From Sialis fuliginosa (lineage: Eukaryota; Arthropoda; Insecta; Megaloptera; Sialidae), in contig OY540822.1 in NCBI GenBank assembly GCA_961205875.1, forward strand, positions 64,501-128,500: a stretch of 64,000 nt of DNA, given 5' to 3'. Of the stretch, positions 39,303-51,892 are shown one piece after another. Positions within the stretch are counted from its first letter, which is position 1. Each line of letters opens with the position of its first letter. A program made the translations under genes and the position numbers. Below the pieces are notes generated by a model. It saw only the letters and a program-made list of their open reading frames with translations. It did not search any database and had not been told where the DNA came from.

Positions 39303-40601
39303 TATAAAATACCTATTAAGATTAAATTTGGTACACGGACGTGGATTGATAACACAAAAACAGAAATGAGATTTAAAATAATAATAATTTCTAAACAATT
39401 GATGCAAAAAATTCAGAATGTAAATTTTATCCAGTATATTTTTGTTCTCTATTAAGCACATAAATAAAACAAAAATATACTTTATTCGATTGTTATAGGA
39501 CGAATCTTTTTAAATTACGCAATATAAGTTTATATTTCTTGTTTTATGGTTGAAATGAGATAAGCAGTTTATATAAAAATACTTCCAAAACTACACCATT
39601 ATCAATAAATAGCCATTTGTAGTTTCGTTTTTTAATCAAGTTACAAAAACGTGTAACAGTAATACAATTGGATAAAAGTCTGATAAGTATTAGAATGAAT
39701 ATTAATATAAATATACCGGTATTAACGAATTAAAAATATTAAATAGAAAGAGACGTGAAAAAAAAAAACAACTATATATGTAGTAACTTTTTCATTTAAA
39801 ATAACAATTATTTTTCAATCTCTATTAATTACGAATAGACTTCAAACATTAAAATCAATACATGTAAAGGCGCGGTTACACGAATGACGTATGACAGTAG
39901 CTCGACTCGTCTCACTCGGCCACACAATTATAATATTTACTTATCTTTATTTGTAAGTTAACTGTTTTTCGTCGTAGAAACAGATATCATTAGTTTGCCT
40001 GCAAAATTGCTGAAATAAATGCGATACATCTGGTCAACTTTTAAAATAATAACAATTATTTATTGCATCTTAAGAAGATCCAAAGTAAATACATTTTTGT
40101 TTATTATAAAAGAATTTTATCACAAACCAACAAAATAAATAAAACATTGAACAACTTTTCTAAACTTACAGATATACATTGCGAGCAAAAAAAGGAGCCA
40201 ATAATGTAATAGTAATATTTAAAATTAAAATAAAGTTTGGAAAAATGACCATTTTTAAACACGCTTGTATTATATTATGTTTATATTATCTCTTTAGTTA
40301 GGAATCTGCAAAAAAATATAAGTAAAGATTTGATAAAGAAAAGTTAAAACTGAAAACCCATCAAAGGACCTTTCTAACCATGAAATTTTAGTCCGAAATA
40401 TTTTTTCTGAAAATTCGTTATTTTGGAAATAATCCGCTGGAAAGTTTAAAAAAACACTCGGTATACAGAAAAACAATATAAATAAATATTTACTTATTTC
40501 ATTTTTAAATAATTAAATAATATTACTTTTTATCCTATTTTTTTTCGGCTCGCACAAGTTTTTCATAAATGGTCCAAAATTAAATTAAATGGTTGCTTGG
40601 C
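39303..40601. repeat. Repeat fragments, no gene
   Basis: 39310-39440 matches the spacer at 4760-4890 (CACGGACGTGG). 39490-39760 is the inverted relative of 17710-18010. 39776-39850 matches 47247-47320 in inverted orientation. 39868 carries GGCGCGGTTACAC. The rest is AT-rich. Confidence 0.5.
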
Positions 40602-41372
40602 CATTCTAAAAAAAAATTGATTTTTTGTGTGTAATTACCCTAACATGTTGGTAGTTGGAAACGACCATTATTTTAATTTTATTGTTTTTTGTTTTCGCGT
40701 GACGGCCATATTTGTTCTACAGGTCGCAGCATTTTTTGTACTTTAAAGGGTTTGCATTACCACTGCCTATAGTTAAATCTCAATCTCAAAATTTTTGGTA
40801 TTTAATACTATCATGTAGTACTATTATGGGCTAAAATTTCAGATTTTTATCTGGTCCCCCACCAGAGTTATTTAGCTTTGAAAAGTGCCATTTTCTCGAA
40901 TTTTCAAATTTTGAGAATTTTTTAAAATAAAGGGGGGCAAGTCTCAGAGTTGAACTTTGGTGTGTGAATACAACTAGTACCCACCTATTTGTAAAAAAAT
41001 AATTTGACTTGTTAACTCTTCCCCTTCTTGCAAAAACATCCCCTTGAAAATGGGATTTTATCCAAAATATAACTAAGAATTAAGGCTGAAATTTCACCCT
41101 TTAAGATAACATTTAGGTGAAAATGTCTAGAAGTAATCTTGTAGCCCGTTTTATTCTGAATAATTTGCATTTACTCCGATGTTGAAAGGTTTGATAGAAG
41201 CTGAGATATTTTAATTTCCGCAAACCCTTTAAAGTACAAAAAATGCTGCGACCTGTAGAACAAATATGGCTGTCACGCGAAAACAAAAAACAATAAAATT
41301 AAAATAATGGTCGTTTCCAACTACCAACATGTTAGGGTAATTACACACAAAAAATCAATTTTTTTTAGAATG
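40602..41372. mobile_element. Foldback element C (771 bp)
   Basis: Arms of about 190 bp are near-perfect inverted repeats, from CATTCTAAAAAAAAATTGAT at the left to its complement ending at 41372; both include the segment with GGTCGCAGCATTTTTTGTAC. The middle is single copy. Part of the interior (TCTCAATCTCAAAATTTTTG at 40786) recurs at the last bases of the window (63968), so another copy probably continues beyond 64000. Confidence 0.85.
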
Positions 41373-44015
41373 ATCGAGCAACCAGTGCTGGACCAGTTCG
41401 TATGGATTGACCCTAAAGTATTTTGAGTTGTGCAGGACTGTCTAGGAGATTTCACAAAATCGATAGAGGGCGGAGCATCAAACAATGAGAGGTAAAAGGG
41501 GATCAACGCTGATAAATATTTAGCAATAATGTTAGATATCACAAAACCAGCATCGTGAGAACAAGCTATTAGATAAATGTTGTGTTAGTGAAGTGTTCTT
41601 AATATTAATGTAAGTACTTATTATTATTATTATTATTAAATTTTCCTTATTTAACTCACCGCGACATTTATTTATTTATTATTTATTTATTTATATGTTT
41701 GTGGCAACGAACGAGTATTTATACCAATACAATTCGAAAACATATTGTCAGCGAGAGTTAAGTTACAACCGAAATATGTTTCCATAGCTACATTTTTTTT
41801 AATAAATACCATATCTGTCATTACAATCAATTAAGAATATTTTTAATTCTTATACTTTAGACAACGAAAGAAATAGAAGGAAATCTATTAAAATTAATAA
41901 ATATTAATAATACATGTATACGTGATGTGTTTTAGTGATAACTTACAACAAAAAATATATTCGTAATGATCATTACAAACTTGACATAAAAACGAAATTA
42001 AAAATGGTTATTTGTTGGTAAAGATTCTGAACAGAACAAGTAGGTATATTTACATGAACTATTTTGAATTTTTTCTTTGTATAATAATATGTATAACTAA
42101 AAACTCAAAAATAAAAATTATAAAAATTTTTTTTTTTTAAATAATTTGCCTTTTAAAAACCGACTAAAAAGCTGAAAATAAAATTCAGTTAGACTCTTTT
42201 CGTATTAAATATTGCATTTAAAAAAAAGTTGATTTTGTTCATACTAGAGAGACATTTTTTAAAACTCTAAAAGAGTCTAACTGAATTTTATTTTCAGCTT
42301 TTTAGTCGGTTTTTAAAAGGCAAATTATTTTAAAAAAAAGTTTTTTTTATAATTTTTATTATTATTATTAAATTTGCCATATTTAACTCATCGCGATATT
42401 TATGTATTTTATTTTTTCACTATTTAAATGTTTGTGGCAATATTCTTGTTTCGTTACTGCCATTTAAAAATATTTTTAAAATTTAATTTGAATATTAATT
42501 TATGTTTGTGGCAACGAATCAATTATACCTTCGGTTCTTAAACTTATATGGTCTAGTGTTCCTTTTCGAGTAATTATTTTTCAGGGAACCCCGGATAGAA
42601 AAACAAAGAAGGTCGTTAGATACTAATTAATCACTGGTAAATAGAAATGTAAAAGTAGTCTATTTTATGGCAAACATGTTTCACGGACTCCCGGTAAAAG
42701 TTGAGCGGATCCTAGTGTAAGAACCACTGAACTATACCATTATTTATACTGACAATGAGTAATTTGAAAACGCAATGTCACCGAAATATTCAATTTCGGT
42801 AGTGCATACAGTTTATACTAGATGCATTATTGTTAACATTTTTTAAATTCTTATACTTCAGACAACGAAAGGAATGGAAAACAATATATAAAAGCGTTAT
42901 CCACGCGGCGCGGTGTATTAATTACTAAAGATTGGAAAAATAGTTTTTCAACTATTGCAAAAAATGCAACTATTGTAATTTTTATTACATATCTCCATCG
43001 ATTTCAGAAAACTGGTTTCATTGAACCCAATTTGAAATCCACTATTTGCAACTATTTTTAAACTATTTGCCTTTTAACTTTTTTATACATATATGAAATG
43101 TACAAGATTATGAGATTTCAACGGAATTACACGTATTGAGGGTCCCTGAACCACGTACGACCATTATTTCAATGACGTCTGTGTGTCTGTGAACGCTCTA
43201 CAGCCAAAACGGTAAGACTTACAGACATGAAATTTCAAACTTAAGATTCTTGTATACTCTAGATGTGCACCTCCTATATTTGAAAGTCATCACTAAACCG
43301 GAAACGGATGTTTACTGATGTCAATTTTTTTAATTTTTCGAATTATTTTTGAAACGGTGTGCAGTAGAAAAAAATGATTTAGATTAAAGTTATAGAAAAT
43401 GCTCTTATCTATAATTTATGTTCTGTTCGTTTTTCCCCCCAAATTTTTTTTTAGGAAATAATCGATTTTCTTTAATTTTTTTGAATTTTTCGAATTATTT
43501 TTTTTGTGTTATATACAATTTAAGTTATAGAGAATATTATTATCTATAATTTATGTCCTATTTTTTTTTGTATCTTTTTTAAATTGACCAAAAAATAATA
43601 GTTTTAGTTTTTATTGAATTGTTAAAATATTAAACAAATAAGAAACAATTGACAAAATAACATTTTTTTAAACAGGAAAACTATTATAACGATTTATAAT
43701 AAAAACGTATAAAATAAAATCACAGAATAGAATTAAAATATATATCGAACATTAACGAAAACAACAATTAATGTAATGTATATTATTATATTCAATTTCT
43801 TAGCAGAAAGTGTTAACTTATGTAATTTTTTCTGTATCATGATGTATAAAAAAGTCTTGTGCCGACCAGGGCAGTTTATTTTATCCAACGTTAAAAATTT
43901 TGTATTGAAAAAAAGTCATAAAGACAAAGTTTGAAATAATTCTAATTATTAATATTAATTTTTTTCAAAAAAATAAAAAATATACATGTTTATAGATAAT
44001 AAACATAATATACAC
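41373..44015. other. Non-coding stretch with microsatellites and one hairpin element
   Basis: (TTA)n tracts at about 41617-41640 and 42358-42370, (ATTT)n near 41668-41695, and a palindromic element described separately at 42115-42355. 43280-43420 shares short segments with 37600-37700 (AAACGGATGTTTACT). No gene recognised. Confidence 0.45.
42115..42355. mobile_element. Palindromic MITE (~240 bp)
   Basis: Arms of about 85 bp: AAATAATTTGCCTTTTAAAA with GCTGAAAATAAAATTCAGTT at the left, and the exact complements at the right. About 60 bp of loop. Confidence 0.8.
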
Positions 44016-45950
44016 TAGGGATGTTACGGAGCTCCGTATCCGAAACCGAAACTATCGGATATCCGAAAAGATTTGACCTCCGAAACCGAAACCGTATCCG
44101 AAATAATTAAATTCTGAACTCCGAAACCGAAACCGTAACCGAAATAATTAAATTCTGAACTCCGAAACCGAAACCGTAACCGAAATAATTAGATTCTGAA
44201 CTCCGAAACCGAAACCGTATCCGAAATGATTATTTCGGATAGTTTCCTACTTGTTGCCCCAAGCCTCGAGACACAAACAAAACATACGAGCAGATTATAA
44301 ATTTGTATTTACCGCCTGAAATTTAATTGGCGTATCATGTACTTTTATTTAGTCTCTATTTTTAAATTCGCTAGCATAGATTATAACAGATGATTTTTTA
44401 AATAAATTTGCAATAATCACTTTTTTTTAAATCTACTCAAAAATTTTTATAAATTGTAAATGAAACATCAATTTTTAGGTTTCCGTAGAAAACTAGTTTC
44501 GCTATTTCCGTCCGTCCGTCCGTCCACAAAATTTTTAAGCCTATTAAGATGAAATTTGGTATACGGACGAAGACTGATAACCCAAAAATAGAAATGATAA
44601 TATTTAAAAAAAAATTTTTTTTTGGACCCCCTTTCCATAGACTGCCAGTATTTAAAAAAAAAAATTCACTTAATCCATTAAGTGATAGGTCTCTAAAATG
44701 CAATAAAAAATGTAATATGACATTTTGATTTTAACCCTTCAGTCACGATATATTTGCATTCAAAGTCGGGATAAAAGCGTCCCCCCCCCCCCCTAATTTC
44801 TAAACTACCAATTTAAAAAATCTGAAAAAATTCAAGAATGTAGCTTTTAATTAGCACTGAAAATTATAACGAACACTCAAAATTATAGAAAAGTGAACTC
44901 ACATTTTTTTTTCACTTAACCCATTGAATGGGCGGTCATTGGATAGGTCTCCTAAAATGCAACAAAAAATGTTATATCATCTTTTGATTTTAATCCTTCA
45001 GTCACGACATATTTGCATTTAAATGTCGTTATCAGAGCGTCCCCCCCACCCTAATTTCTAAACTATCTATTCAAAAAATCTGAAAAAAATTCAGAATGTA
45101 GCTTTGAATTAGTACTTTCACTGAAAATTATAACGAATACTGTCAAAATTATTTTGGACCCCCTCCCATAGACTAAAAATTGTACTCAAATTTTATTTCA
45201 CTTACCCCATTGAGTGGGGTATCTTTAGATAGGTCTCCTAAAATGCAACAAAAAATGTTATATGACCTTTTGATTTTAACCCTTCAGTCACGATATATTT
45301 GCATTTAAATGTCGTTATCAGAGCGTCCGTTGAAATAACTCTTGTTTATAAATCGTAATGACTACGGAAACCTATCATGTGCGTGCCCAACACGCACTTG
45401 GCCGTTTTTTTAAATCAAGTTTTTCATCATATTTCAATTTTATTAGAATTCGTGAAAATTATTTATATTATTTAAATCTGGAAATTAGACTGATAGCTAG
45501 AAATGTAAATTTTTATAGATTATAAGTAAAAGGAATATACAGAAAGTCTAAATCAGTTATAACGACATCTAGGGGATCAGTCATATTAAGTCGTAAAAAC
45601 CGGGAAGTAGGCAATTACCATATATGGGATTCAGTCGGAACTTTTAAACGATATCGTTATAACCGATTTCGAAATTTTCGACTGTATCTAATTTCAACGA
45701 AAACTATACTACGGGCTGAAAAATAAAATAAAAAATTTAAAAAATATCCGTATCCGTATCCATATCCGAAAGTAAAGGGGGCAAAATATCCCTATCCGTA
45801 TCCGAAACCGAAACTAAGGAAAAAAAATTATCCATATCCGTATCCGAAACCGAAACCATGAAAGAAAAAAATCCATATCCGTATTCGAAACCGAAACCAA
45901 GAAAAAAAAATATCCTTATCCGTATCCGTAACCGATATGTCATATCCCTA
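44016..45950. mobile_element. hAT-like element with terminal CCGAAACCG minisatellites, containing a nested repeat
   Basis: Ends TAGGGATG (44016) and CATATCCCTA (45950). The left part holds about four tandem units of 44 bp with CCGAAACCGAAACCG (44080-44240); the right part holds (CCGTAT/CATATC)n in the complementary sense (45745-45945), so the minisatellites are themselves inverted. A hairpin-ended repeat (44475-45411) is nested within. No transposase. The hAT assignment is tentative. Confidence 0.6.
44475..45411 (+). mobile_element. Hairpin-ended dispersed repeat, nested copy
   Basis: TTAGGTTTCCGTAGAAAACT start and GTGCGTG-CCCAA-CACGCAC TTGGCCG end, with ~280-bp internal units marked AGCGTCCCCC at about 44777 and 45037. 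Same family as 10331-11581. Confidence 0.72.
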
Positions 45951-46022
45951 ACAACCCTAATATACACTCATACAAACAAATAAAGGAACAAGAAACTAAA
46001 CATTTTTTTTGGGTGTTTTTTG

Positions 46023-47242
46023 AAGTGCAGTATCTTTGTGAAAAATGGACGTATCGAAATAAAAAAAAAGCGTTTTAAAGCTTCAAGTTTCTAGTTTTGA
46101 GATTTTTTAGTATAATTTTATTTGAGTTACGGTTATCGCGCAATTATAAGAAATAGTGGGACACAAAAATTTTCCTATTTTTTTAAGGGTCCGCGGGCTC
46201 AGGAAATTTTTTTTCAGTTAAACCAATGCATTGGTCAGTTAACTTGTTTATTCAGCTTTAATTTATTTTGTTTTTGGTCGCTTTCAATTTTTTTTTGCCG
46301 AGATATCTGACTTTAATGAAAAATGATTATTTTGTCTTCGATCATCAATATATCAGCAACTAATAATTAAACAGTAAATTTAAGGGCAGTTTTAAAAACT
46401 TGAATAAATTTCCTACAAGACCCGTTCATTAGAAATTTTTTTATTTTTTTAATTTTTTGTAATTTTTTTTCTCCATTTCAAATTTAACAAGTAACTAATG
46501 CAAAACTGTAAGAAAAATTAAAAATAGAAAATCGATTTTTTCATTTTGATGATGATTACACAATCTTATGTTACACAATACACTTGTTCCTTTAATTGTT
46601 TTGTAAAACTTTGATCAATCGGTCCGGAAAAACGGTTCGATGGATCAATTTTAAAATTTACAGGACTGTTAGGGGTACATTAAGCTGTAAAAATACCTGG
46701 CAACATTAGTCTTTCCATCAATATTTGTAAAGTAGCGATAGATTTACTAAAAGATCATAAAAGGTCATTTTTTTTGTACTTTTTCAAACTAATGGTGAGG
46801 GTAAATTTTTTTTTATAATAAAGTCATGAACGGGTCTTGTAGGAAATTTATTCAAGTTTTTAAAACTGCTCTTAAATTTACTGTTTAATTATTAGTTGCT
46901 GATATATTGATGATCGAAGACAAAATAATCATTTTTCATTTAAAGTCAGATATCTCGGCAAAAAAATTAATAGCGACCAAAAACAAAATAAATTAAAGCT
47001 GAATAAATAAGTTAACTGACCAATGCATTGGTTTAACTGAAAAAAAATTTGCCGAGCCCGCGGACCCATAAAAAAAATAAAAAAATAAGAAAATTTTCGT
47101 GTCCCACTATTTCTTATAATTGCGCGATAACCGTAACTCAAAAAAAAATTATGCTAAAAAATCTCAAAACTAGAAACTTGAAGCTTTAAAATGCTTTTTT
47201 ATTTATTTCGATACGACCATTTTTCACAAAGATACAGCACTT
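46023..47242. mobile_element. Foldback element D (~1.2 kb)
   Basis: Arms of about 440 bp, inverted and about 95 percent alike by eye: AAGTGCAGTATCTTTGTGAA at 46023 and its near-complement ending at 47242. Both arms share a short open frame (46122-46310 + and 46929-47141 -), an expected by-product of the palindrome rather than a gene. Confidence 0.85.
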
Positions 47243-48600
47243 TAAAGTCTATTCGTAATTAATAGAGATTGGAAAATAATTGTTATTTTAAATGAAAAAG
47301 TTACTATATAGTTGATTTTTTTTTAAATAAAATAGTTGGCAAATAGTTTTTTTTAATCAAAATAATTGTGAAATAGTTACAATTTTTTTTACAATAATAA
47401 ATTTTTTTCGATTTAATCAATAAATTAGTGAAATCAACGTATTAGTAAATAGTGTCAAATCCGAAATTTTCGGGGAAAACATGTTATGGTCGATTCTAGA
47501 TAGATTTTAGAAGCTAAAAAAAAAATTAATCAAATAAATATGTAAAAAGTAAAAACACAACATAAATATTTATTAAAAAATATCTGTATAATAGACAAAA
47601 GGTATTTATAAAAATATTTAAAACTAAAAAAATCTACAAAGAATTGTACGAATAAAACTCAAACTTATTAGGAAATCACAAGAAATATATACAGGGTGTC
47701 TAAATAACAGGGGACAGTATGGGGATCTCGGAAACTATAAGAGATAGAGATTCGATTAAATGAGAGAAAAGTTACCTTTAAGAGGGGACAGTTCAATGGT
47801 GTATTTACATTTCACAAAAATTTCATAGCCTACTAGATATTAGCCAAAAACCATTTTAGTCCAAATTTTTCCATCGTGAATATTTCTTAAGCGACTTGAA
47901 ATTTTAAAATATTTTTTTAATTTTCAGAAATGTCGTAGTTTTTGAGATATGAGACTAACTTATGTTTTCTTAAACAGGAACAATATGAAATTTTGTAATT
48001 TTTGAACAGAAGATTTTATTAACTTTTCAACGATATGCAACTTGATGCACTTACTTTTCAAAATATCTCAAAAAATAATCAAAAAGTATTTTTTATTTAT
48101 TTAATACATTGTATGATCCAAAGATGGCTATGACAATCAACAATAAGATTTAAAAACAACTGAAAATTTACTTTAAGCTAACGTAGCACGAATTAACTAT
48201 TGTATTAATAAAAAATAAAGACATATTTTATTTATTTAATACACAATACCAGTCAAAAATGGTTATGGCTGTCAACAATAAGATATTAAATTAACTTATA
48301 AAAAACACGATTAGTAATTAATTGTATTCATAAGAAAAATTATAAAAAATATTAAAACAACTTTGAAATTTAAAATGTTTACCAAAACTGTACAAACTAC
48401 CTTCCATGACATCTTTCACAGAATTATGCTTTGTTTATTATAGGTATTTCAGTTTGGACATTTAATAGCAGTACATGACTGAAAATTATGTGTTCATATA
48501 CCTATTTAAAAAAAATTTCAACTTCAGCGAATGAAATATACAGAATATACTGTTTGTAATTTATGTCTTTAAAATAAATAATGCATTGTATGAACGGTGG
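47243..48600. repeat. Non-coding stretch with repeat fragments
   Basis: 47247-47320 matches 39776-39850 inverted. At 47694 TACAGGGTGTCTAAATAACA resembles a transposon end but no matching right end is visible. No gene. Confidence 0.4.
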
Positions 48601-49260
48601 TAACATTAAACATTATAATACAATTTTCGACTTTACGCCACTATCAGTTATTATCAATCTGGTCTGTTTTGACAAATTCGAAAGTCGACTTTTGGCCACA
48701 GATTTGATTGACCTGGCCCATAGTGCAAGGCTTTGTAAATCGGGTTGTATTAAGCGCATGCGCATATTACATACGTTGACATCCTTTACCTATCAGTTTT
48801 AAAAGTTATAAACTGATTGTTGTTCGTTGTATACGTTCAGGTTATTTCGTTTTGATGTTGTGTTTATAATAATTACTTAATTTAAGAAAACTAATCATTG
48901 ATTCTTTGAAACCATTTACAGCTGTAACTGGTTCTAATAATTCAGGTGTTTAATTAAAAATCATTTAACGATACCTATACATGCTAAACTGTTTTTCTAT
49001 TTAAGGTAATTTGAATTTAATGGATGCTATTAGTTACTTTTGTTATATGATAACAAAAAACATCAAGCTTGCGAGTAAAAAGTTTCTCTGATTTGATATA
49101 AGTACAAACCAATATCTCGAACGTAAGTATTCCACAAAGGCAAACCATACAATAATATATTTACATCGTCACATTATTATCTTGTTTAATTAACAATAAA
49201 AACATATTTTACAGTTCCGTAACTGTTGTATGCGAATATCAAACTAATTGTAAGTTCAAA
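48601..49260 (+). promoter_or_regulatory. Putative promoter and 5' leader of the zinc-finger gene
   Basis: The stretch 48640-48830 is less AT-rich than its surroundings and contains the palindrome GCGCATGCGC at 48754-48763, which matches the NRF1/ewg-type binding motif often found in TATA-less promoters. The ATG is 500 bp downstream, so a 5' UTR intron is possible. No TATA box is evident. Confidence 0.4.
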
Positions 49261-49362
49261 ATGTCTCAAGTAAATATAGAAGATATAAAAGAAGAAATCG
49301 AGCTTCTGCAAGAAATTGATGTATATGACGAATTTACAATAAATTATAAGCAAGAACAACAG
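49261..49362 (+). CDS. C2H2 zinc-finger gene, coding exon 1 (34 codons)
   Basis: ATG at 49261 opens MSQVNIEDIKEEIELLQEID, then VYDEFTINYKQEQQ, an acidic N-terminus of the kind seen ahead of poly-zinc-finger proteins in aphids. It ends CAG followed by GTATAT, a good 5' splice site, in phase 0. The exon at 54716 has a 3' splice site in the same phase and continues EGELEVKQENLSDTD, a natural extension of the KQEQQ sequence. Exon joining is therefore well supported, though not proven by transcript data. Total predicted protein: 499 residues. Confidence 0.75.
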
Positions 49363-49439
49363 GTATATAATTATTGAATAATCAAGGCAAAGTAGTGTAA
49401 ATGATATTTTTCTAATTTTACAAGAGGCACAAAAAACTG

Positions 49440-49788
49440 GGTTAATACGGAGAACATGGGTGTCCACTGTCAGATTTATCAATAATCATGTATATAGTTA
49501 TTTAGAATAGAGTTGATGCTCTAATAATATACATGTCAACTGTCCTTGGTTAGGGCAATCTATTGGGGATAAATCAAATTGATTATTTTTGGGTTGGTTA
49601 GTTTTTGTTAGGTTAAAAACGGGGATTCAATCTCTGCCGCAACAAACTGTTTGTAAATAATTCTATCAAATAAAATAAACATAAATATGTTTTAATCACG
49701 CATACACATCAACTCTATTCTGAATAACTAGGTATATACGTGATTTTTAACAAATTTGACAACGGACACCCATGTTCTCCGTATTAAC
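49440..49788. mobile_element. MITE with 80-bp inverted ends
   Basis: GGTTAATACGGAGAACATGG at the left and its complement at the right; flanks AAAAACTG and AAAAATTG form an 8-bp duplication with one mismatch, as for hAT-type elements. Confidence 0.82.
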
Positions 49789-49926
49789 CAAAAATTGAAT
49801 AATATGACCCCAGATGATATAATTTTCTTTAATAATAATATGTATTTTGATAGTTTTGACTTAACCGTTATAGAGGAATTGAAAAACAATGATTATTTAT
49901 CAATAAAATGGCACAAGATATTTTAG
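49789..49926 (+). other. Coding-like remnant in the intron
   Basis: Open reading of about 40 codons from ATG 49802: MTPDDIIFFNNNMYFDSFDL, then TVIEELKNNDYLSIKW to a TAG. The composition looks protein-like. With the MITE removed, the frame extends left to a possible 3' splice site (TTTTCTAATTTTACAAG at about 49410-49424). It may be an alternative or dead exon. I do not recognise the sequence. Confidence 0.3.
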
Positions 49927-50099
49927 AACCCCCGATTTCAGTGATCACTTTTAATAAGATATTTTAAAGTACACTGTATCTTTAACACCTTTTCAATGTG
50001 ATATTGATGTACCTGACTAAACCATATATGTCACTTGTCATACATATTTATTTTCGAAAGTACCTAAGCCAAAGTACTAAATACTAGTGATATTTATAA

Positions 50100-50685
50100 A
50101 GTATTTTATTACAAACATGCACGTTTCTCAGCAAAATCAAATGGAACGGTATATCCAAAAGTAGATAATTTTAAAGTAAGAAACTTTTGTAAAAAAAATT
50201 TTTTCACACATTCAATTGTTTAGAAAATATGGTGACTTGTATCCAAATTTTAGGGTTTTACTAAAAGTGCTCTAGTTTCGTTAAATATTAATGAAAAGTA
50301 GTAATAATGAACATTCTAATGACGTATGATTATTTGAGATTTGGATAATTTAAAGTGTCATACGCGACATATCAAAAATGCAAAACTTCAATTGGGGATA
50401 ATTTAAAAATTTTAAATGGAATGATATATCAAATAGTACTTTATCTTAATAAATATATTTAAATGAACAACTTTTGTTAAGAAAATTTTAAATTTTATTA
50501 AAAAAATAAAATTTATTAATATAAGTAAAATTAAATGTATTTTCATATTTTAAATTTGCTACACAAAACAGACAGCAATATTGTGTTTGGTGCTTTATAG
50601 TAGTGAGATAGAGCTTCGACGAGTTATTATAGTTTACAAACATTTATAAATACACAGACTTTTCATTATTAATTTTCGTTTATTA
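50100..50685. repeat. Repeat fragment and AT-rich intron sequence
   Basis: 50118-50280 matches 38525-38690 (TCTCAGCAAAATCAAATGGA, ACGGTATATCCAAAAGTAGA). Nothing else recognised. Confidence 0.55.
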
Positions 50686-51866
50686 TACAGGATGATTCAG
50701 CACTGTTGTGCCAAACTTGAACGGTACATCGAGAAAAATATTTTAAGCAAAAAACATTATATAAACATGTGTCCGGAAATTTGTCATGAGGAGGCTACAG
50801 CCCTCTAAAGATTTTACTCAAAATTAGTTTTTATTTAATATCTTGAGAACCTATTGTGCCATAGTTATGAAATTTGATACAGGGTTTAGTATTAATAAGT
50901 GTTATATATATCCAGTAACAACCAATTGTAATTTTGACCAGGGTTGTATGGGCCCAGGAGGCCTGTCGATTTTTATCCAATATTTTTTGTTTTTAAATTT
51001 TTTCCTGAGTTAAAAATTTGAATAAGACTGTATGAGACAATATACACAAAAATATACTTTGCTCATTTATCATAGGATAAACCGTTTACGAGCAATATCG
51101 ATGCAAAAGAAAGCATGCAGAATTTTATTTAATACGGATGCTTCAAATTAAACAAAATGAATTTATATTCCTGTTCTTTGATTAAAGGTAAGAAAAAAGT
51201 TCATGTACATATATCACCTAATACGTGTCCTCTTAGACCTATTGCCAGTTCTATTAATGTTGCAAGTAATTTACTAACATAACTAGAAAGCGATACTTAA
51301 AATGGCTATTTGTTGGTAAGGATGAATTTTTGGAGGTATATTTTTATTATCTTTTTGTCTTATTTTTTATCATAAAACAAGAATATAAAAATATTTTTTG
51401 TAATTTGAAGCATCCGTATTAAGTAAAATTCTGCATCCTTTCTTTTGCATCCATATTTCTCGTAAACGGTTTATCCTATGATAAATGAGCAAAGTATATT
51501 TTTGTGTATTTTGTGCCATACAATCTTATTCAAATGTTTAATTCAGGAAAAAATTAAAGAACAAAAAAATACTAGATAAAAATCGATGGGCCCACTGGCC
51601 CCATACAGCCCTGATCTAAATTACAATTGTTCAATACTAGAAATTGATAACACTTATTAATACTAAACCCTGTATCAAATTTCATAACTTTAGCATAACG
51701 GGGTTTCCAGATATTAAATAAAAACTAATTTTGAATAAAATCTTTGGAGGACTGTAGCCCCCTTACAAAAAATTTCCGGACACATGTTCATATAATGTTT
51801 TTTGCTTAAAATATGTCTCTTAATTTACTGTTCAAGTTTGGCACGACAGCACTGAATCACCCTGTA
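50686..51866. mobile_element. Foldback element B, copy 2 (complete, 1181 bp)
   Basis: Both ends present: TACAGGATGATTCAGCACTG at the left and CAGCACTGAATCACCCTGTA at the right. Arms run inward over most of the element, so the whole unit is a near-palindrome. It sits in the zinc-finger intron. It is the best reference for the family's structure. Confidence 0.88.
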
Positions 51867-51892
51867 TAATAATTCGTTCAATTTAATTTATA

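Noticed and set aside
41375-41580. Possible coding remnant (DQFVWIDPKVF, DKYLAIMLDITKPA) after foldback C
   Set aside because: Short frames interrupted by stops, no recognised family, and no splice signals; not supported as a gene.
46122-47141. Similar open frames on opposite strands
   Set aside because: They come from the arms of foldback element D and contain low-complexity Phe runs; not genes.
48581-48802. 73-codon open frame upstream of the zinc-finger gene
   Set aside because: No recognisable domain, and it overlaps the likely promoter with the GCGCATGCGC motif.
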